A DNA stretch of 64,000 bases from Lichenicola sp964247755 (lineage in GTDB: Bacteria; Pseudomonadota; Alphaproteobacteria; Acetobacterales; Acetobacteraceae). Shown here piece by piece: positions 19,064-27,862 of this stretch (within the stretch, counting starts at the first letter, position 1; each line of letters starts with the position of its first letter). Below the pieces are notes generated by a model, which was not told the origin of the DNA, ran no database searches, and was given only the letters and a program-made list of their open reading frames with translations. Position numbers and translations under genes: made by a program. The stretch is from positions 434,001-498,000 of the forward strand of contig CAXTVX010000001.1 in the NCBI GenBank assembly GCA_964247755.1, read 5' to 3'.

Positions 19064-22000
19064 CTAGCCGACCAGCCGCGGCTGTGCCGCCTTCTCCTCC
19101 GGCACGAGGTACTTCGCGTACTCCTTCGGCACCACGTGCCAGAACTTCGGCAGCGCCTTGTTCCACTCGTGCAGCAACAGGGCGGCGAAGCGGCTGCTGG
19201 TTTCCCGCGCATGCGTTTCCACCAGACGGAGCAGCTCGTCATGCCAGCGCGGCTCGGTGACGCGGCTCCAGGTCAGGGTGTCCGGGTTGGCGCGTATCTC
19301 GAAGTCCGCGTCGCTGTCGTAGACGAACGCCATGCCGCCGGTGAAGCCGGCGCCGAAATTGTCGCCCACCGGCCCCAGCACCACCACCGTGCCGCCGGTC
19401 ATGTACTCGCAGCCGTTGGAGCCGCACCCTTCCACCACGGCAACCGCGCCCGAGTTGCGCACTGCGAAGCGCTCGCCCGCCTGCCCTGCCGCATACAGCG
19501 CGCCCGACGTGGCGCCATACAGCACGGTGTTGCCGATGATCGCGTTGTGGTTGCTTGGCAACTGCGAGGAAGGCGGCTGACGCACCACGATCGTGGCCCC
19601 CGACAACCCCTTGCCGACGTAGTCGTTGGCGTCGCCGATCACTTCGAGCTTGAGCCCCTTCACAGCGAACGCACCCAGCGACTGCCCGGCCGAACCACGC
19701 AGGCGCACGGTAAGGTGGCCGTGCGCCAGCGTGTCCTGGCCGAAGCGGCGCACGATGCGGCTGGAGATCCTGGTGCCGATCGCGCGGTGGGTGTTCTGCA
19801 CGTTGTAGTGCAGCTGCATCTTCTCGCCGTGCTCGAACAAGGGCTTCGCGTCGGTCACCATCTGCGCGTCCAGCGTGTCCGGCACCTCGTTGCGGCCTTC
19901 CCGCGTGCAATACCGTGCATGCGGACCGGGATCGGCCTGCGCCAGCAGCGGGTTCAGGTCGAGGTCGTCGAGGTAGTCGGCGCCGCGGCTGACCTGGTGC
20001 AGCATGTCGGTGCGGCCGACGATCTCGTTCAGCGTGCGCACGCCGAGCGAGGCCAGGATGTTGCGCACGTCCTCGGCAATGAAGGAGAACAGGTTGATTA
20101 CCTTCTCCGGGCTGCCCTCGAACTTCTCCCGAAGCGTCTCGTCCTGGGTGCACACGCCGACCGGACAGGTGTTGGAGTGGCACTGCCGCACCATGATGCA
20201 GCCCATGGCAACCAGACTCGCGGTGCCGATGCCGAACTCCTCCGCGCCCAGCATGGCGGCGATCACCACGTCGCGTCCGGTCTTGATGCCGCCATCGGTG
20301 CGCAGCTTCACCCGGTGGCGCAGCCGGTTGAGCATCAGCACCTGGTGCGCCTCCGCCAGCCCCATCTCCCAGGGCAGGCCGGCATACTTCACCGAGCTCT
20401 GCGGGCTGGCGCCGGTGCCGCCGGAGTGGCCGGAGATCAGGATGCAGTCCGCACGGGCCTTGGCGACGCCGGCGGCGATGGTGCCGATCCCGGACCGCGC
20501 CACCAGCTTCACCGTCACGGTGGCCTTGGGGTTGATCTGCTTGAGATCGTAGATGAGCTGAGCCAGGTCCTCGATCGAGTAGATGTCGTGGTGCGGCGGC
20601 GGCGAGATCAGCGTCACGCCGGGCGTCGAGTGCCGCAGCTTCGCGATCAAACCCGTGACCTTGAACCCCGGAAGCTGCCCGCCCTCGCCGGGCTTGGCAC
20701 CCTGCGCCATCTTGATCTCGATCTCGCGGCAGTCATTCAGGTACTGCGCGGTGACGCCGAACCGGCCCGAGCCCACCTGCTTGATCGCCGACGACGCGTT
20801 GTCGCCGTTCGGACGCGGCCGCGAGCGCGACGGGTCCTCGCCCCCCTCACCGGAATCCGACTTCGCGCCGATCCGGTTCATCGCAATCGACAGCGTCTCG
20901 TGCGCTTCCGGGCTGAGCGCGCCGAGCGAGATGCCCGGCGCCAGCAGCCGCTTCCTGATCTCGGTGATGCTTTCCACGTCCTCCACCGGGATCGCCGTGC
21001 GTCCCTCGCGGAAGTCGAGCAGGTCGCGCAGCGCCACAGGCGGCTGCCTGCGCACCGCGTCGGCATAGCGGCGATAGGTGGTGAAGCTGTCGGTGCCGAC
21101 GGCACTCTGCAGGGTGTGGATCAGCCCGCCATCGAACGCGTGCACCTCGCCGCGCCTGCGAAGCTTGTAGAGCCCGCCGACGGGAAGCACCACCGCGTCC
21201 TCGTCCCAGGCACGACGGTGGAAGCCCAGCACGTTGCGCGCGAGCCCCGACAGGCCGATGCCGGAGATGCGCGACGGCATGCCGGGGAAGAACTCCGCCA
21301 CCAGTGCCCGCGACAACCCGATCGCCTCGAAGTTGTAGCCGCCGCGATAGGACGCGACCACCGAGATGCCCATCTTGGACATCACCTTGAGCAGCCCCTT
21401 GTCGATCGCGCGGCGGTAGCGCTCCACCGCGGTGCGCAGCGTCATGTCGCCGAACAGGCCGCGGCGGTGGCGATCGGCGATGCTTTCCTGCGCCAGGTAG
21501 GCGTTCACCGTGGTGGCGCCGGAACCGATCATGATGGCGATCGCATGCACGTCCACGCACTCGGCGGTGCGCACGTTCAGGCTGGTGAAGGTGCGCAGGC
21601 TGTGGCGCACCAGGTGCGTGTGCACCGCCGCGGTGGCCAGGATCATCGGGATGTAGGCACGGGCCGGGCCCTGATGCTCGTCGGTCAGAAACACGTGGCT
21701 GCAGCCTTCGCGCACCCGCTCCTCCGCCTCGCGACGGATCCGCGCCAGCGCGTCGCGCAAACCGGCCTCGCCGTCCGCCGCGGTGAAGGTGCAGTCGATC
21801 ACGCATGCGCTGCTGCCCAGGAACTCCAGCAGCGCCTGGCACTCGCCGCTGGTCAGCACCGGGCTGTCGAGCTGCAGCAGCTCGCACTGTGTCCCGTTCT
21901 CGTCGAGCACGTTGCCGAGGTTGCCGAGCCGGGTGGTCAGGCTCATCACCCGCGTCTCGCGCAGGCTGTCGATCGGCGGGTTGGTGACCTGGCTGAACGC

Positions 22001-23590
22001 CTGGCGGAAATAATGCGACAGGCCGCGATAGTACTCCGACAGCACCGCGAGCGGGGTGTCGTCGCCCATGCTGCCGACCGCCTCCGAGCCGTCGGCCACC
22101 ATCGGGTGCAGGATGACCTCCAGCTCCTCCAGCGTGGTGCCGACCGCCGCCTGCCTGCGGCGCAGCTCCTCGCCGCTCCAGCCCGCCGGCTCGACGGAGT
22201 CGTTGCGCACGATGCGGTCGATCCGGTTGATGCGGCCGACCCAGCCCTCGAAGTCCTGGCGCTGCGACAGCAGGTCGAGCAGGTCCTCGTCACCGTAGAA
22301 CCGTGGTGCGTCGAGATCCACCGCGATGGTCTGGCCCGGTCCGAGCCGGCCGCGGCTGAGGATGTCGCCCTCGGGGATCTTGACCATGCCGGTCTCGGAG
22401 CCGACCACCAGCATCCGGCTGGCGGTGACGGTGTAGCGCAGCGGACGCAAGCCGTTGCGGTCCAGCCCCGCGATCACCCAGCGCCCGTCTGTGCCGCAGA
22501 TCGCCGCCGGCCCGTCCCAAGGCTCCATCACCGCGTTGCAGTACTCGAACATCGCCTTGTGCGCCGGCTTCATCTCCGGTCCCGGCGTGGTCGCCGCCGG
22601 CACCAGCAGGGCTTTCGCCATCGGCGCGTCGCGGCCGGTGAAGCACAGCAGCTCGAACACGTTGTCCAGCGTCGCGGTGTCCGAGCCGCCGGCCTGAATC
22701 ACCGGCTTGACGTCGTCCATGAACGGGTCGAGCACCGGGTCGGCGAGCCGGGTCTCATGGCTCTTCATCCAGTTGGTGTTGCCCGATACCGTGTTGATCT
22801 CGCCGTTATGCGCGATGGTGCGGAACGGCTGCGCCAGCTTCCAGGTCGGAAAGGTGTTGGTCGAGTAGCGCTGGTGATAGATCGCGAACCGGCTGACGAA
22901 GCGCGGGTCGCGCAGGTCGGGATAGAACTCGGTCAAGTGTTCGGCCAGGAACATGCCCTTGTAGATCACCGAGCGGCAGCTCAGCGAGCAGATGTAGAAC
23001 TCGCCGATCTGGGCGGCGATCACCTGCTTCTCGATCCGGCGGCGGATCACGTACAGGTCGCGCTCGAAGTCGGGCTCCGCCGATCCGCGCTGGTTGCGGA
23101 TCATGATCTGCTCGATCTCGGGGCGCGTCGCGTTCGCCTTTTCGCCGATGCAGCCGGTGTCGATCGGCACCTGCCGCCAGCCGTAGATGCCGTAGCCGAA
23201 CGCCAGGATCTCGGTCTCGACGATCTGCCGGCAGCGCTCCTGCGCCGCGAGATCGGTCTTGGGCAGGAACACCTGCCCCACCGCGATCAGGCTGCCGACG
23301 GGCGCGTTGCCGGTGCGCGCGATCGCGTCGGCGAAGAAATCCTGCGGGATCTCCAGGTGGATGCCGGCCCCGTCGCCGGTCTTGCCGTCGGCGTCCACGG
23401 CGCCGCGGTGCCACACCGCACGCAGCGCCGCGATCGCCGCCTCGACCACGTCGCGACGGCGCACGCCGTCCAGCGCCGCCACCAGACCGACGCCGCACGA
23501 ATCGTGCTCGTCCGCAGGGTCATAGCTGCCGGACAGGGCGGCGGCGTTGGCGTTCCAGGCGGCGACGAACCCGGATCCGGACTCGGTCAT
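19064..23590 (-). CDS. gltB: Glutamate synthase (NADPH) large subunit
   Basis: The 1508-residue alpha subunit of GOGAT, which makes two glutamates from glutamine and 2-oxoglutarate. Cys32 in EHDSCGVGLVAAL is the glutaminase nucleophile that becomes N-terminal after propeptide removal. Further on are the FMN/synthase core (SGHSGGTGASPQSSVK) and the 3Fe-4S cysteines of CIMVRQCHSNTCPVG, near residue 1130. A C-terminal GXGXG beta-helix ends the protein. The ATG at 23590 has AAGGA seven bases upstream. A GTG at 23617 would overlap the preceding DUF2059 stop as GTGA and add nine residues; either is possible. The partner gltD lies upstream in the same unit. Confidence 0.97.
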   Translation of the reverse strand: MTESGSGFVAAWNANAAALSGSYDPADEHDSCGVGLVAALDGVRRRDVVEAAIAALRAVWHRGAVDADGKTGDGAGIHLEIPQDFFADAIARTGNAPVGSLIAVGQVFLPKTDLAAQERCRQIVETEILAFGYGIYGWRQVPIDTGCIGEKANATRPEIEQIMIRNQRGSAEPDFERDLYVIRRRIEKQVIAAQIGEFYICSLSCRSVIYKGMFLAEHLTEFYPDLRDPRFVSRFAIYHQRYSTNTFPTWKLAQPFRTIAHNGEINTVSGNTNWMKSHETRLADPVLDPFMDDVKPVIQAGGSDTATLDNVFELLCFTGRDAPMAKALLVPAATTPGPEMKPAHKAMFEYCNAVMEPWDGPAAICGTDGRWVIAGLDRNGLRPLRYTVTASRMLVVGSETGMVKIPEGDILSRGRLGPGQTIAVDLDAPRFYGDEDLLDLLSQRQDFEGWVGRINRIDRIVRNDSVEPAGWSGEELRRRQAAVGTTLEELEVILHPMVADGSEAVGSMGDDTPLAVLSEYYRGLSHYFRQAFSQVTNPPIDSLRETRVMSLTTRLGNLGNVLDENGTQCELLQLDSPVLTSGECQALLEFLGSSACVIDCTFTAADGEAGLRDALARIRREAEERVREGCSHVFLTDEHQGPARAYIPMILATAAVHTHLVRHSLRTFTSLNVRTAECVDVHAIAIMIGSGATTVNAYLAQESIADRHRRGLFGDMTLRTAVERYRRAIDKGLLKVMSKMGISVVASYRGGYNFEAIGLSRALVAEFFPGMPSRISGIGLSGLARNVLGFHRRAWDEDAVVLPVGGLYKLRRRGEVHAFDGGLIHTLQSAVGTDSFTTYRRYADAVRRQPPVALRDLLDFREGRTAIPVEDVESITEIRKRLLAPGISLGALSPEAHETLSIAMNRIGAKSDSGEGGEDPSRSRPRPNGDNASSAIKQVGSGRFGVTAQYLNDCREIEIKMAQGAKPGEGGQLPGFKVTGLIAKLRHSTPGVTLISPPPHHDIYSIEDLAQLIYDLKQINPKATVTVKLVARSGIGTIAAGVAKARADCILISGHSGGTGASPQSSVKYAGLPWEMGLAEAHQVLMLNRLRHRVKLRTDGGIKTGRDVVIAAMLGAEEFGIGTASLVAMGCIMVRQCHSNTCPVGVCTQDETLREKFEGSPEKVINLFSFIAEDVRNILASLGVRTLNEIVGRTDMLHQVSRGADYLDDLDLNPLLAQADPGPHARYCTREGRNEVPDTLDAQMVTDAKPLFEHGEKMQLHYNVQNTHRAIGTRISSRIVRRFGQDTLAHGHLTVRLRGSAGQSLGAFAVKGLKLEVIGDANDYVGKGLSGATIVVRQPPSSQLPSNHNAIIGNTVLYGATSGALYAAGQAGERFAVRNSGAVAVVEGCGSNGCEYMTGGTVVVLGPVGDNFGAGFTGGMAFVYDSDADFEIRANPDTLTWSRVTEPRWHDELLRLVETHARETSSRFAALLLHEWNKALPKFWHVVPKEYAKYLVPEEKAAQPRLVG

Positions 23591-23613
23591 GTCGGCATCC
23601 TTGCGACCCGTGC

Positions 23614-24126
23614 TCACAACGTGACGCCCCTCTGCCGCAGCACGTCGCGCTGCGACGTCAGCACATCCTTCGCCACCTGCTGTCCCCAGGCCTGGCCGAG
23701 CGCCATGAACGCCGGCAGCGCTTTGGTCTGCACCTCCACCAGCTTTGAGCCGGTGGGCGAGCGGAAGAACGCGTCGGCCGTCTGCAGCTGCTCGGTGGTC
23801 ATCGCGTTGGCCCAGAACCGGGTGAACGCCGTCTCCAGCTCCGGCAGGTGCGCCCGCATCGCCGGCAGCAGCACCTCGTCGACGATCCGTCCCGCCTCCG
23901 CCTCGTCCTTGCCGTGCGACGACACCAGCTGGACCATGATGCCGCGCATCGCGGTCATGACCTGTTCCATGCGTGCCTTGCCGCCGGTGTCGTCCATGAG
24001 GCGAGCCGCTGCCGCCAGGTGCGCAGGGTCGGGTGCCGGGTCGGCGCCACGAGCGGTCGCACCGGCGGTCAGGCCGAGCAGCAGCACGCCGAGCACCATC
24101 GCCCGCCCTGTCCAGAGCGCGCTCAT
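23614..24126 (-). CDS. DUF2059 domain secreted protein between gltD and gltB
   Basis: A 170-residue protein with a signal peptide (residues 1-26, hydrophobic VLGVLLLGLTAGATA). The helical body is typical of DUF2059: AAARLMDDTGGKARMEQVM and TEQLQTADAFFRSPTGSKLV. The family is periplasmic and uncharacterised. Its ATG overlaps the gltD stop as ATGA, and its stop overlaps a possible GTG start of gltB. It is therefore translated in the middle of the glutamate synthase operon. Nothing in the protein suggests a role in GOGAT, which is cytoplasmic. Confidence 0.82.
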   Translation of the reverse strand: MSALWTGRAMVLGVLLLGLTAGATARGADPAPDPAHLAAAARLMDDTGGKARMEQVMTAMRGIMVQLVSSHGKDEAEAGRIVDEVLLPAMRAHLPELETAFTRFWANAMTTEQLQTADAFFRSPTGSKLVEVQTKALPAFMALGQAWGQQVAKDVLTSQRDVLRQRGVTL

Positions 24127-25583
24127 TCCGCCGCCTCCGCCACCACCTGCGCGACCGGCTGTTGTTCCAGCCAGCGGTGCATCTGCTCCGCCGCGTCGCG
24201 GCCGTCGCGGATCGCCCACACCACCAGGCTGGCGCCGCGCACGATGTCGCCGGCGCCGAACACGCCCGGCAGGCTGGTCATGAAGCTGGTGTGCCCGACC
24301 TTGAGCGTGCCCCAGCGCGACACTTCCAGCGCAGGCTCCCCCCACAGCCCGGGCAGGTCTTCTGGATCGAAGCCGAGCGCCTCGATCACGATGTCGGCCT
24401 CCAGGGTGAAGCCGCTGTTCTCCACCGGATCGACCGACTGCCGGCCGGACGCATCGGGCAGGCCGAGCTTCATCCGCACCGCGCGCACGCCGGTCACCTG
24501 CCCGTCGCCGAGGAACGCTTCGGGCGCTGCGAGCCAGACGAACTCGACCCCCTCCTCCTCGGCGTTCTTCACCTCGCGCAAGCTGCCCGGCATGTTGGCG
24601 CGGTCGCGGCGGTACAGGCACTTCACCGACCGCGCCCCCTGGCGCACCGCGGTGCGCACGCAGTCCATCGCGGTATCGCCGCCGCCGATCACCACCACGT
24701 TCCTGTCCCGGGCATCCAGCAGCCCGCTGTCGAACTCCGGCACCGCGTCGCCGAGCGAGCGGCGGTTGGACACGGTGAGGAAGTCCAGCGCCTTGACCAG
24801 CCCCGGCAGGCCGGAGCCGGGGCCGCCGAGGGCGCGAGACTTGTACACGCCGGTCGCGATCAGGATCGCGTCGTGACGGGCGCGCAGGGCGGAAAAGGCA
24901 ATGGCGTCGTCGCTGTCGGCAGCGCCGATCCCTCGGCCGAGGTGGAACGTGATGCCGCCCTGCTCCAGCAGCGCGTGGCGGCGCAGCACGATGTCCTTCT
25001 CCAGCTTGAAGCCGGGAATGCCGTAGATCATCAGTCCGCCGACCCGGTCGTAGCGATCGTAGACGTGCACCTGGTAGCCGCGCTTGCGCATCTGCTCGGC
25101 TGCCGCGAGCCCACCCGGCCCGGCGCCGATGATGCCCACCGACGCCGTGCGCTCGCGGACCGGCCGCACCGGCCTGACCCAGCCCTGGTTCCACGCGTTG
25201 TCGGTGATGAAGCGCTCCACCGCGCCGATCGTGACGCTCTCGAACCCCTTCTCGATTACGCAGTTGCCTTCGCACAGGCGATCCTGCGGGCAGATGCGAC
25301 CGCAGATCTCGGGGAAGTTGTTGGTGGCCGCGTTGAGCTCATACGCTTCCTCCAGACGTCCCTCGGCAGCGAGCTTCAGCCAGTCCGGGATGTTGTTGCC
25401 CACCGGGCAGTGCACCTGGCAGAACGGCACGCCGCACTGCGAGCAGCGGCTGGCCTGCGTCTGCGCCTGCGGCACCGTGAAGTCGCGGTAGATCTCGCCG
25501 AAATCCTGCCGCCGGTCGGACGCGCTGCGCTTGTCAGGCTGGTGCTGGTGCACCGACACGAATTGCAGCATGCGATCGGCCAT
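24123..25583 (-). CDS. gltD: Glutamate synthase (NADPH) small subunit
   Basis: The 486-residue beta subunit of GOGAT, which passes electrons from NADPH through FAD and iron-sulfur centres to GltB. The N-terminal cluster-binding cysteines are in CSQCGVPFCQVHCPVG and CGRICPQDRLCEGNC. The FAD motif is GIIGAGPGGLAAAEQM. The NADPH motif is VVIGGGDTAMDCVR. Another conserved block is IVVEALGF-like (DIVIEALGFDPEDLP). It is first in the operon gltD-DUF2059-gltB, and the 168-base leader carries a possible sigma-54 promoter. Confidence 0.96.
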   Translation of the reverse strand: MADRMLQFVSVHQHQPDKRSASDRRQDFGEIYRDFTVPQAQTQASRCSQCGVPFCQVHCPVGNNIPDWLKLAAEGRLEEAYELNAATNNFPEICGRICPQDRLCEGNCVIEKGFESVTIGAVERFITDNAWNQGWVRPVRPVRERTASVGIIGAGPGGLAAAEQMRKRGYQVHVYDRYDRVGGLMIYGIPGFKLEKDIVLRRHALLEQGGITFHLGRGIGAADSDDAIAFSALRARHDAILIATGVYKSRALGGPGSGLPGLVKALDFLTVSNRRSLGDAVPEFDSGLLDARDRNVVVIGGGDTAMDCVRTAVRQGARSVKCLYRRDRANMPGSLREVKNAEEEGVEFVWLAAPEAFLGDGQVTGVRAVRMKLGLPDASGRQSVDPVENSGFTLEADIVIEALGFDPEDLPGLWGEPALEVSRWGTLKVGHTSFMTSLPGVFGAGDIVRGASLVVWAIRDGRDAAEQMHRWLEQQPVAQVVAEAAE

Positions 25584-25657
25584 GGCGGCGCTCCCTCACC
25601 CTGCCGCGAACGGGCCGGACCAGGAGGAAACTAGTGCGGCATGCGGCGCCGATAAAA

Positions 25658-25673
25658 GGCAGCATAGGTGCCC
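25658..25673 (-). promoter_or_regulatory. Candidate sigma-54 promoter for the gltD operon
   Basis: On the minus strand GGGCAC, five bases, CTGCC matches the sigma-54 form TGGCAC-N5-TTGCA at 8 of 11 positions, including the essential GG and GC spaced ten apart. It would start RNA about 65 bases before gltD. A more AT-rich stretch (about 25690-25720) lies upstream, where an activator or IHF could bind. rpoN is in this window. One match of this length could arise by chance. Confidence 0.4.
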
Positions 25674-25752
25674 TTTCCGCCTGTTCTTGCGCCGTAGACG
25701 GCATCAAGTGCAATTTTAATACGGAAACAAGGGCCGATCCGGTCCTTCCCGT

Positions 25753-26703
25753 TCAGGCGGGCAGCTCGCGCTTGCCGCCACCGGGGCGGTAGCGCGCCAG
25801 ATAGCCCGGCACCACCAGCTCGACCGGCGTCGGCACGATGCCGAGCGCCTCGAGCCCGTCGCGGCCAGGCGTCACCACGTTGTCCTGGCTCAGCATCGCC
25901 AGCTGGTCGCGGGTGAGCAGCTTGCCGGGCAGGCGTTCCAGCACCGTTGCCTGCAGCCGGGCCAGCGCCGGCGGCACCGTCAGCAGCGGCTGGTGGCGCC
26001 GCATCTCCCCCATCATCCAGGCCAGCAACTCCCGGAAGGTCCAGACGCGCGGGCCCCCCAGCTCATACAGCCCGCCGCCCGACCGGTGCGCCGGCGACAC
26101 CACGACCCGCACCGCGTCGGCGACGTCGCCGGCATAGACCGGCTGCATCCTTGTATCGCCGCTGATCACCGGCATCACCGGCGAGACGCGCGCCATCGCT
26201 CCGAACCGGTTGAAGAACGCGTCCTCCGGCCCGAATACCAGCGACGGGCGCAGGATGGTGGCGTCGGGAAAGGCGTCGCGCACTGCCGCCTCGCCGCCAG
26301 CCTTGCTCCGTCCATAGGCGCTGGAACTGTCAGGATCGGCGCCGATCGCCGACATCTGCACCAGCCGCGCAGCACCCGACACCGCCGCGAGCCGCGCCAC
26401 CCGGCTGGCGCCGTCCGTGTGGATGCGGTCGAAGTCGCCGCGCTTCCCCTCCGCCAGGATGCCCACCAGGTTGACCACGATCGAGGCGCCCTCGACCGCG
26501 CGCGCCACCGTGGCGTCGTCGCCCAGCGTGGCGTAGAGCGGCACCACCTGCCCGACGCGGCCCATCATGCGCATCTCGTTGGCACGCGCGGTGTTGCGGC
26601 TCGCCACGCGCACCACGTGGCCGTCGGCCGCCAGCCGGCGCACGATGTAGCGCCCCAGGAAGCCGGAGCCGCCGAACACCGTCGCCACGCTGCGCACTGC
26701 CAT
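25753..26703 (-). CDS. Complex I NDUFA9-like atypical SDR (NAD(P)-binding)
   Basis: A 316-residue extended-type SDR. The N-terminal nucleotide motif is VFGGSGFLGRYIVRRLA (GxxGxxG). Other features are NLVGILAEGKRGDFDRIH, the YGRSKAGGEAAVR segment containing Tyr and Lys, and ILRPSLVFGPEDAFFNRF. This composition is characteristic of alphaproteobacterial homologues of the mitochondrial complex I accessory subunit NDUFA9/39 kDa. Bacterial complex I lacks that subunit as a rule, so a direct role in respiration is not proven. It ends about 170 bases from gltD, with no shared function evident. Confidence 0.87.
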   Translation of the reverse strand: MAVRSVATVFGGSGFLGRYIVRRLAADGHVVRVASRNTARANEMRMMGRVGQVVPLYATLGDDATVARAVEGASIVVNLVGILAEGKRGDFDRIHTDGASRVARLAAVSGAARLVQMSAIGADPDSSSAYGRSKAGGEAAVRDAFPDATILRPSLVFGPEDAFFNRFGAMARVSPVMPVISGDTRMQPVYAGDVADAVRVVVSPAHRSGGGLYELGGPRVWTFRELLAWMMGEMRRHQPLLTVPPALARLQATVLERLPGKLLTRDQLAMLSQDNVVTPGRDGLEALGIVPTPVELVVPGYLARYRPGGGKRELPA

Positions 26704-26895
26704 GCCGCCTGCATCCTCATGTTCCGCGACCGCATCCCGGTCGCCGCGACACTACGGGGACGGACGGTGCGCCTCAAGCCGGCCCCTGCCCTGGCGCCGG
26801 ACCCGACAAACCCGCACACGGGCTGTTGACGGCCCCCGCCTGGCTGGCTACATCGCCCCACCACCCGCGGCGCCCCGTGCCGCGGTTGCCCCTTG

Positions 26896-26982
26896 GCCCA
26901 GGTGGCGGAATTGGTAGACGCGCAGGTTTCAGGTATCTGTGGCCGCAAGGTCGTGGAAGTTCGAGTCTTCTCCTGGGCACCA
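26896..26982 (+). tRNA. tRNA-Leu (anticodon CAG)
   Basis: The 87-base sequence folds as a class II tRNA. The acceptor arms are GCCCAGG and CCTGGGC, followed by discriminator A and an encoded CCA. The D arm contains GGTAGAC. The anticodon stem CAGGT/ATCTG encloses loop TTCAGGT with anticodon CAG (codon CUG). A variable arm and the T loop TTCGAGTC complete it. The long variable arm is that of tRNA-Leu, and CUG is the main leucine codon at this GC content. Confidence 0.95.
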
Positions 26983-27079
26983 TAGGAAACGAACCAGGCC
27001 CGGCCGATCCGATCGGCCGGGCGGGTCCGCACGCCGGCGCAACCCCGCAGCGGATTCCGACGTGAGCGTCACCCAGTTC

Positions 27080-27715
27080 ATGCCCCACGCCGCCATCCAC
27101 CTGCACCAGGGCGACCTGCCGGACGGGATCAGCTTCGGCACGTCGGTCGCGGTGGATACCGAGACCATGGGCCTCGACCCGCATCGCGACCGGCTCTGCC
27201 TGGTGCAGCTTTCCGCCGGCGACAACACCGCCCACCTGGTGCAGATCGTGCCGGAGCGGCTCGGCGGCCACGGCGCCGATTGTCCCAACCTGAAGCGGCT
27301 GCTGTCCGACCCGGCGGTGACCAAGCTGATGCACTTCGCCCGCTTCGACGTCGGTATCCTGCAGCACGCGCTCGGCATCGCGGTGTCGCCGGTGAAGTGC
27401 ACCAAGATCGCCGCCAAGCTGGTGCGCACCTTCACCGACCGGCACGGGCTGGCGCAGCTGTCGCGCGAGCTGCTCGGCGTCGAGCTGAGCAAGCAGCAGC
27501 AGACCTCGGACTGGGGCGCGCACGTCCTGTCGCCGGAGCAGCTCGCCTATGCCGCCTCCGACGTGCTGCACCTGCATGCGCTGTGGTCCCGTCTGGAAGC
27601 GCTGCTCGTCCGGGAGGACCGGCTGGCGCTGGCGGAAGCCTGCTTCGCCTTCCTGCCCGCACGTGCCCGGCTCGACCTGCTGGGCTACGCGGAGCCCGAC
27701 ATCTTCGCCCATTGA
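27080..27715 (+). CDS. rnd: Ribonuclease D, short form
   Basis: A 211-residue 3'-5' exonuclease of the DEDDy type. The acidic motifs are VDTETMGL (Asp and Glu of motif I), HFARFDVGIL (motif II) and YAASDVLHL (motif III with Tyr). There is no HRDC domain, so it is the short form common in alphaproteobacteria. It trims tRNA and other RNA ends and sits directly after a tRNA-Leu gene. The GTG at 27062, in the same frame, is an alternative start. The DNA after its stop can form a strong hairpin. Confidence 0.9.
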   Translation: MPHAAIHLHQGDLPDGISFGTSVAVDTETMGLDPHRDRLCLVQLSAGDNTAHLVQIVPERLGGHGADCPNLKRLLSDPAVTKLMHFARFDVGILQHALGIAVSPVKCTKIAAKLVRTFTDRHGLAQLSRELLGVELSKQQQTSDWGAHVLSPEQLAYAASDVLHLHALWSRLEALLVREDRLALAEACFAFLPARARLDLLGYAEPDIFAH

Positions 27716-27774
27716 CGCGCCGCAGCGGTGCCGGCGCCGTTGGTTGACGGGTCCGCGGCCCGGTGCCCATACAG

Positions 27775-27794
27775 GCCGGCCGGCGCTGGCCGGC
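27775..27794 (+). terminator. Possible terminator hairpin after rnd
   Basis: A perfect seven-base stem, GCCGGCC with GGCCGGC around a six-base loop, is followed by TTCT. It lies about 60 bases after the rnd stop and before lptC. The poor T run makes it only a weak intrinsic terminator, but the position is right. Confidence 0.35.
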
Positions 27795-27862
27795 TTCTCG
27801 TTGGAGCCGACACATCCCTTGCATGGCATGACCCGGCCTGATCAACCGCTTTGGCCGGACCG

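Noticed and set aside
18992..24283. A very long rightward open frame (over 1700 codons) opposite gltB
   Set aside because: It is antisense to a complete GltB and has the His/Arg/Gln/Ala-rich composition typical of the complementary frame at high GC. It has no recognisable domain.
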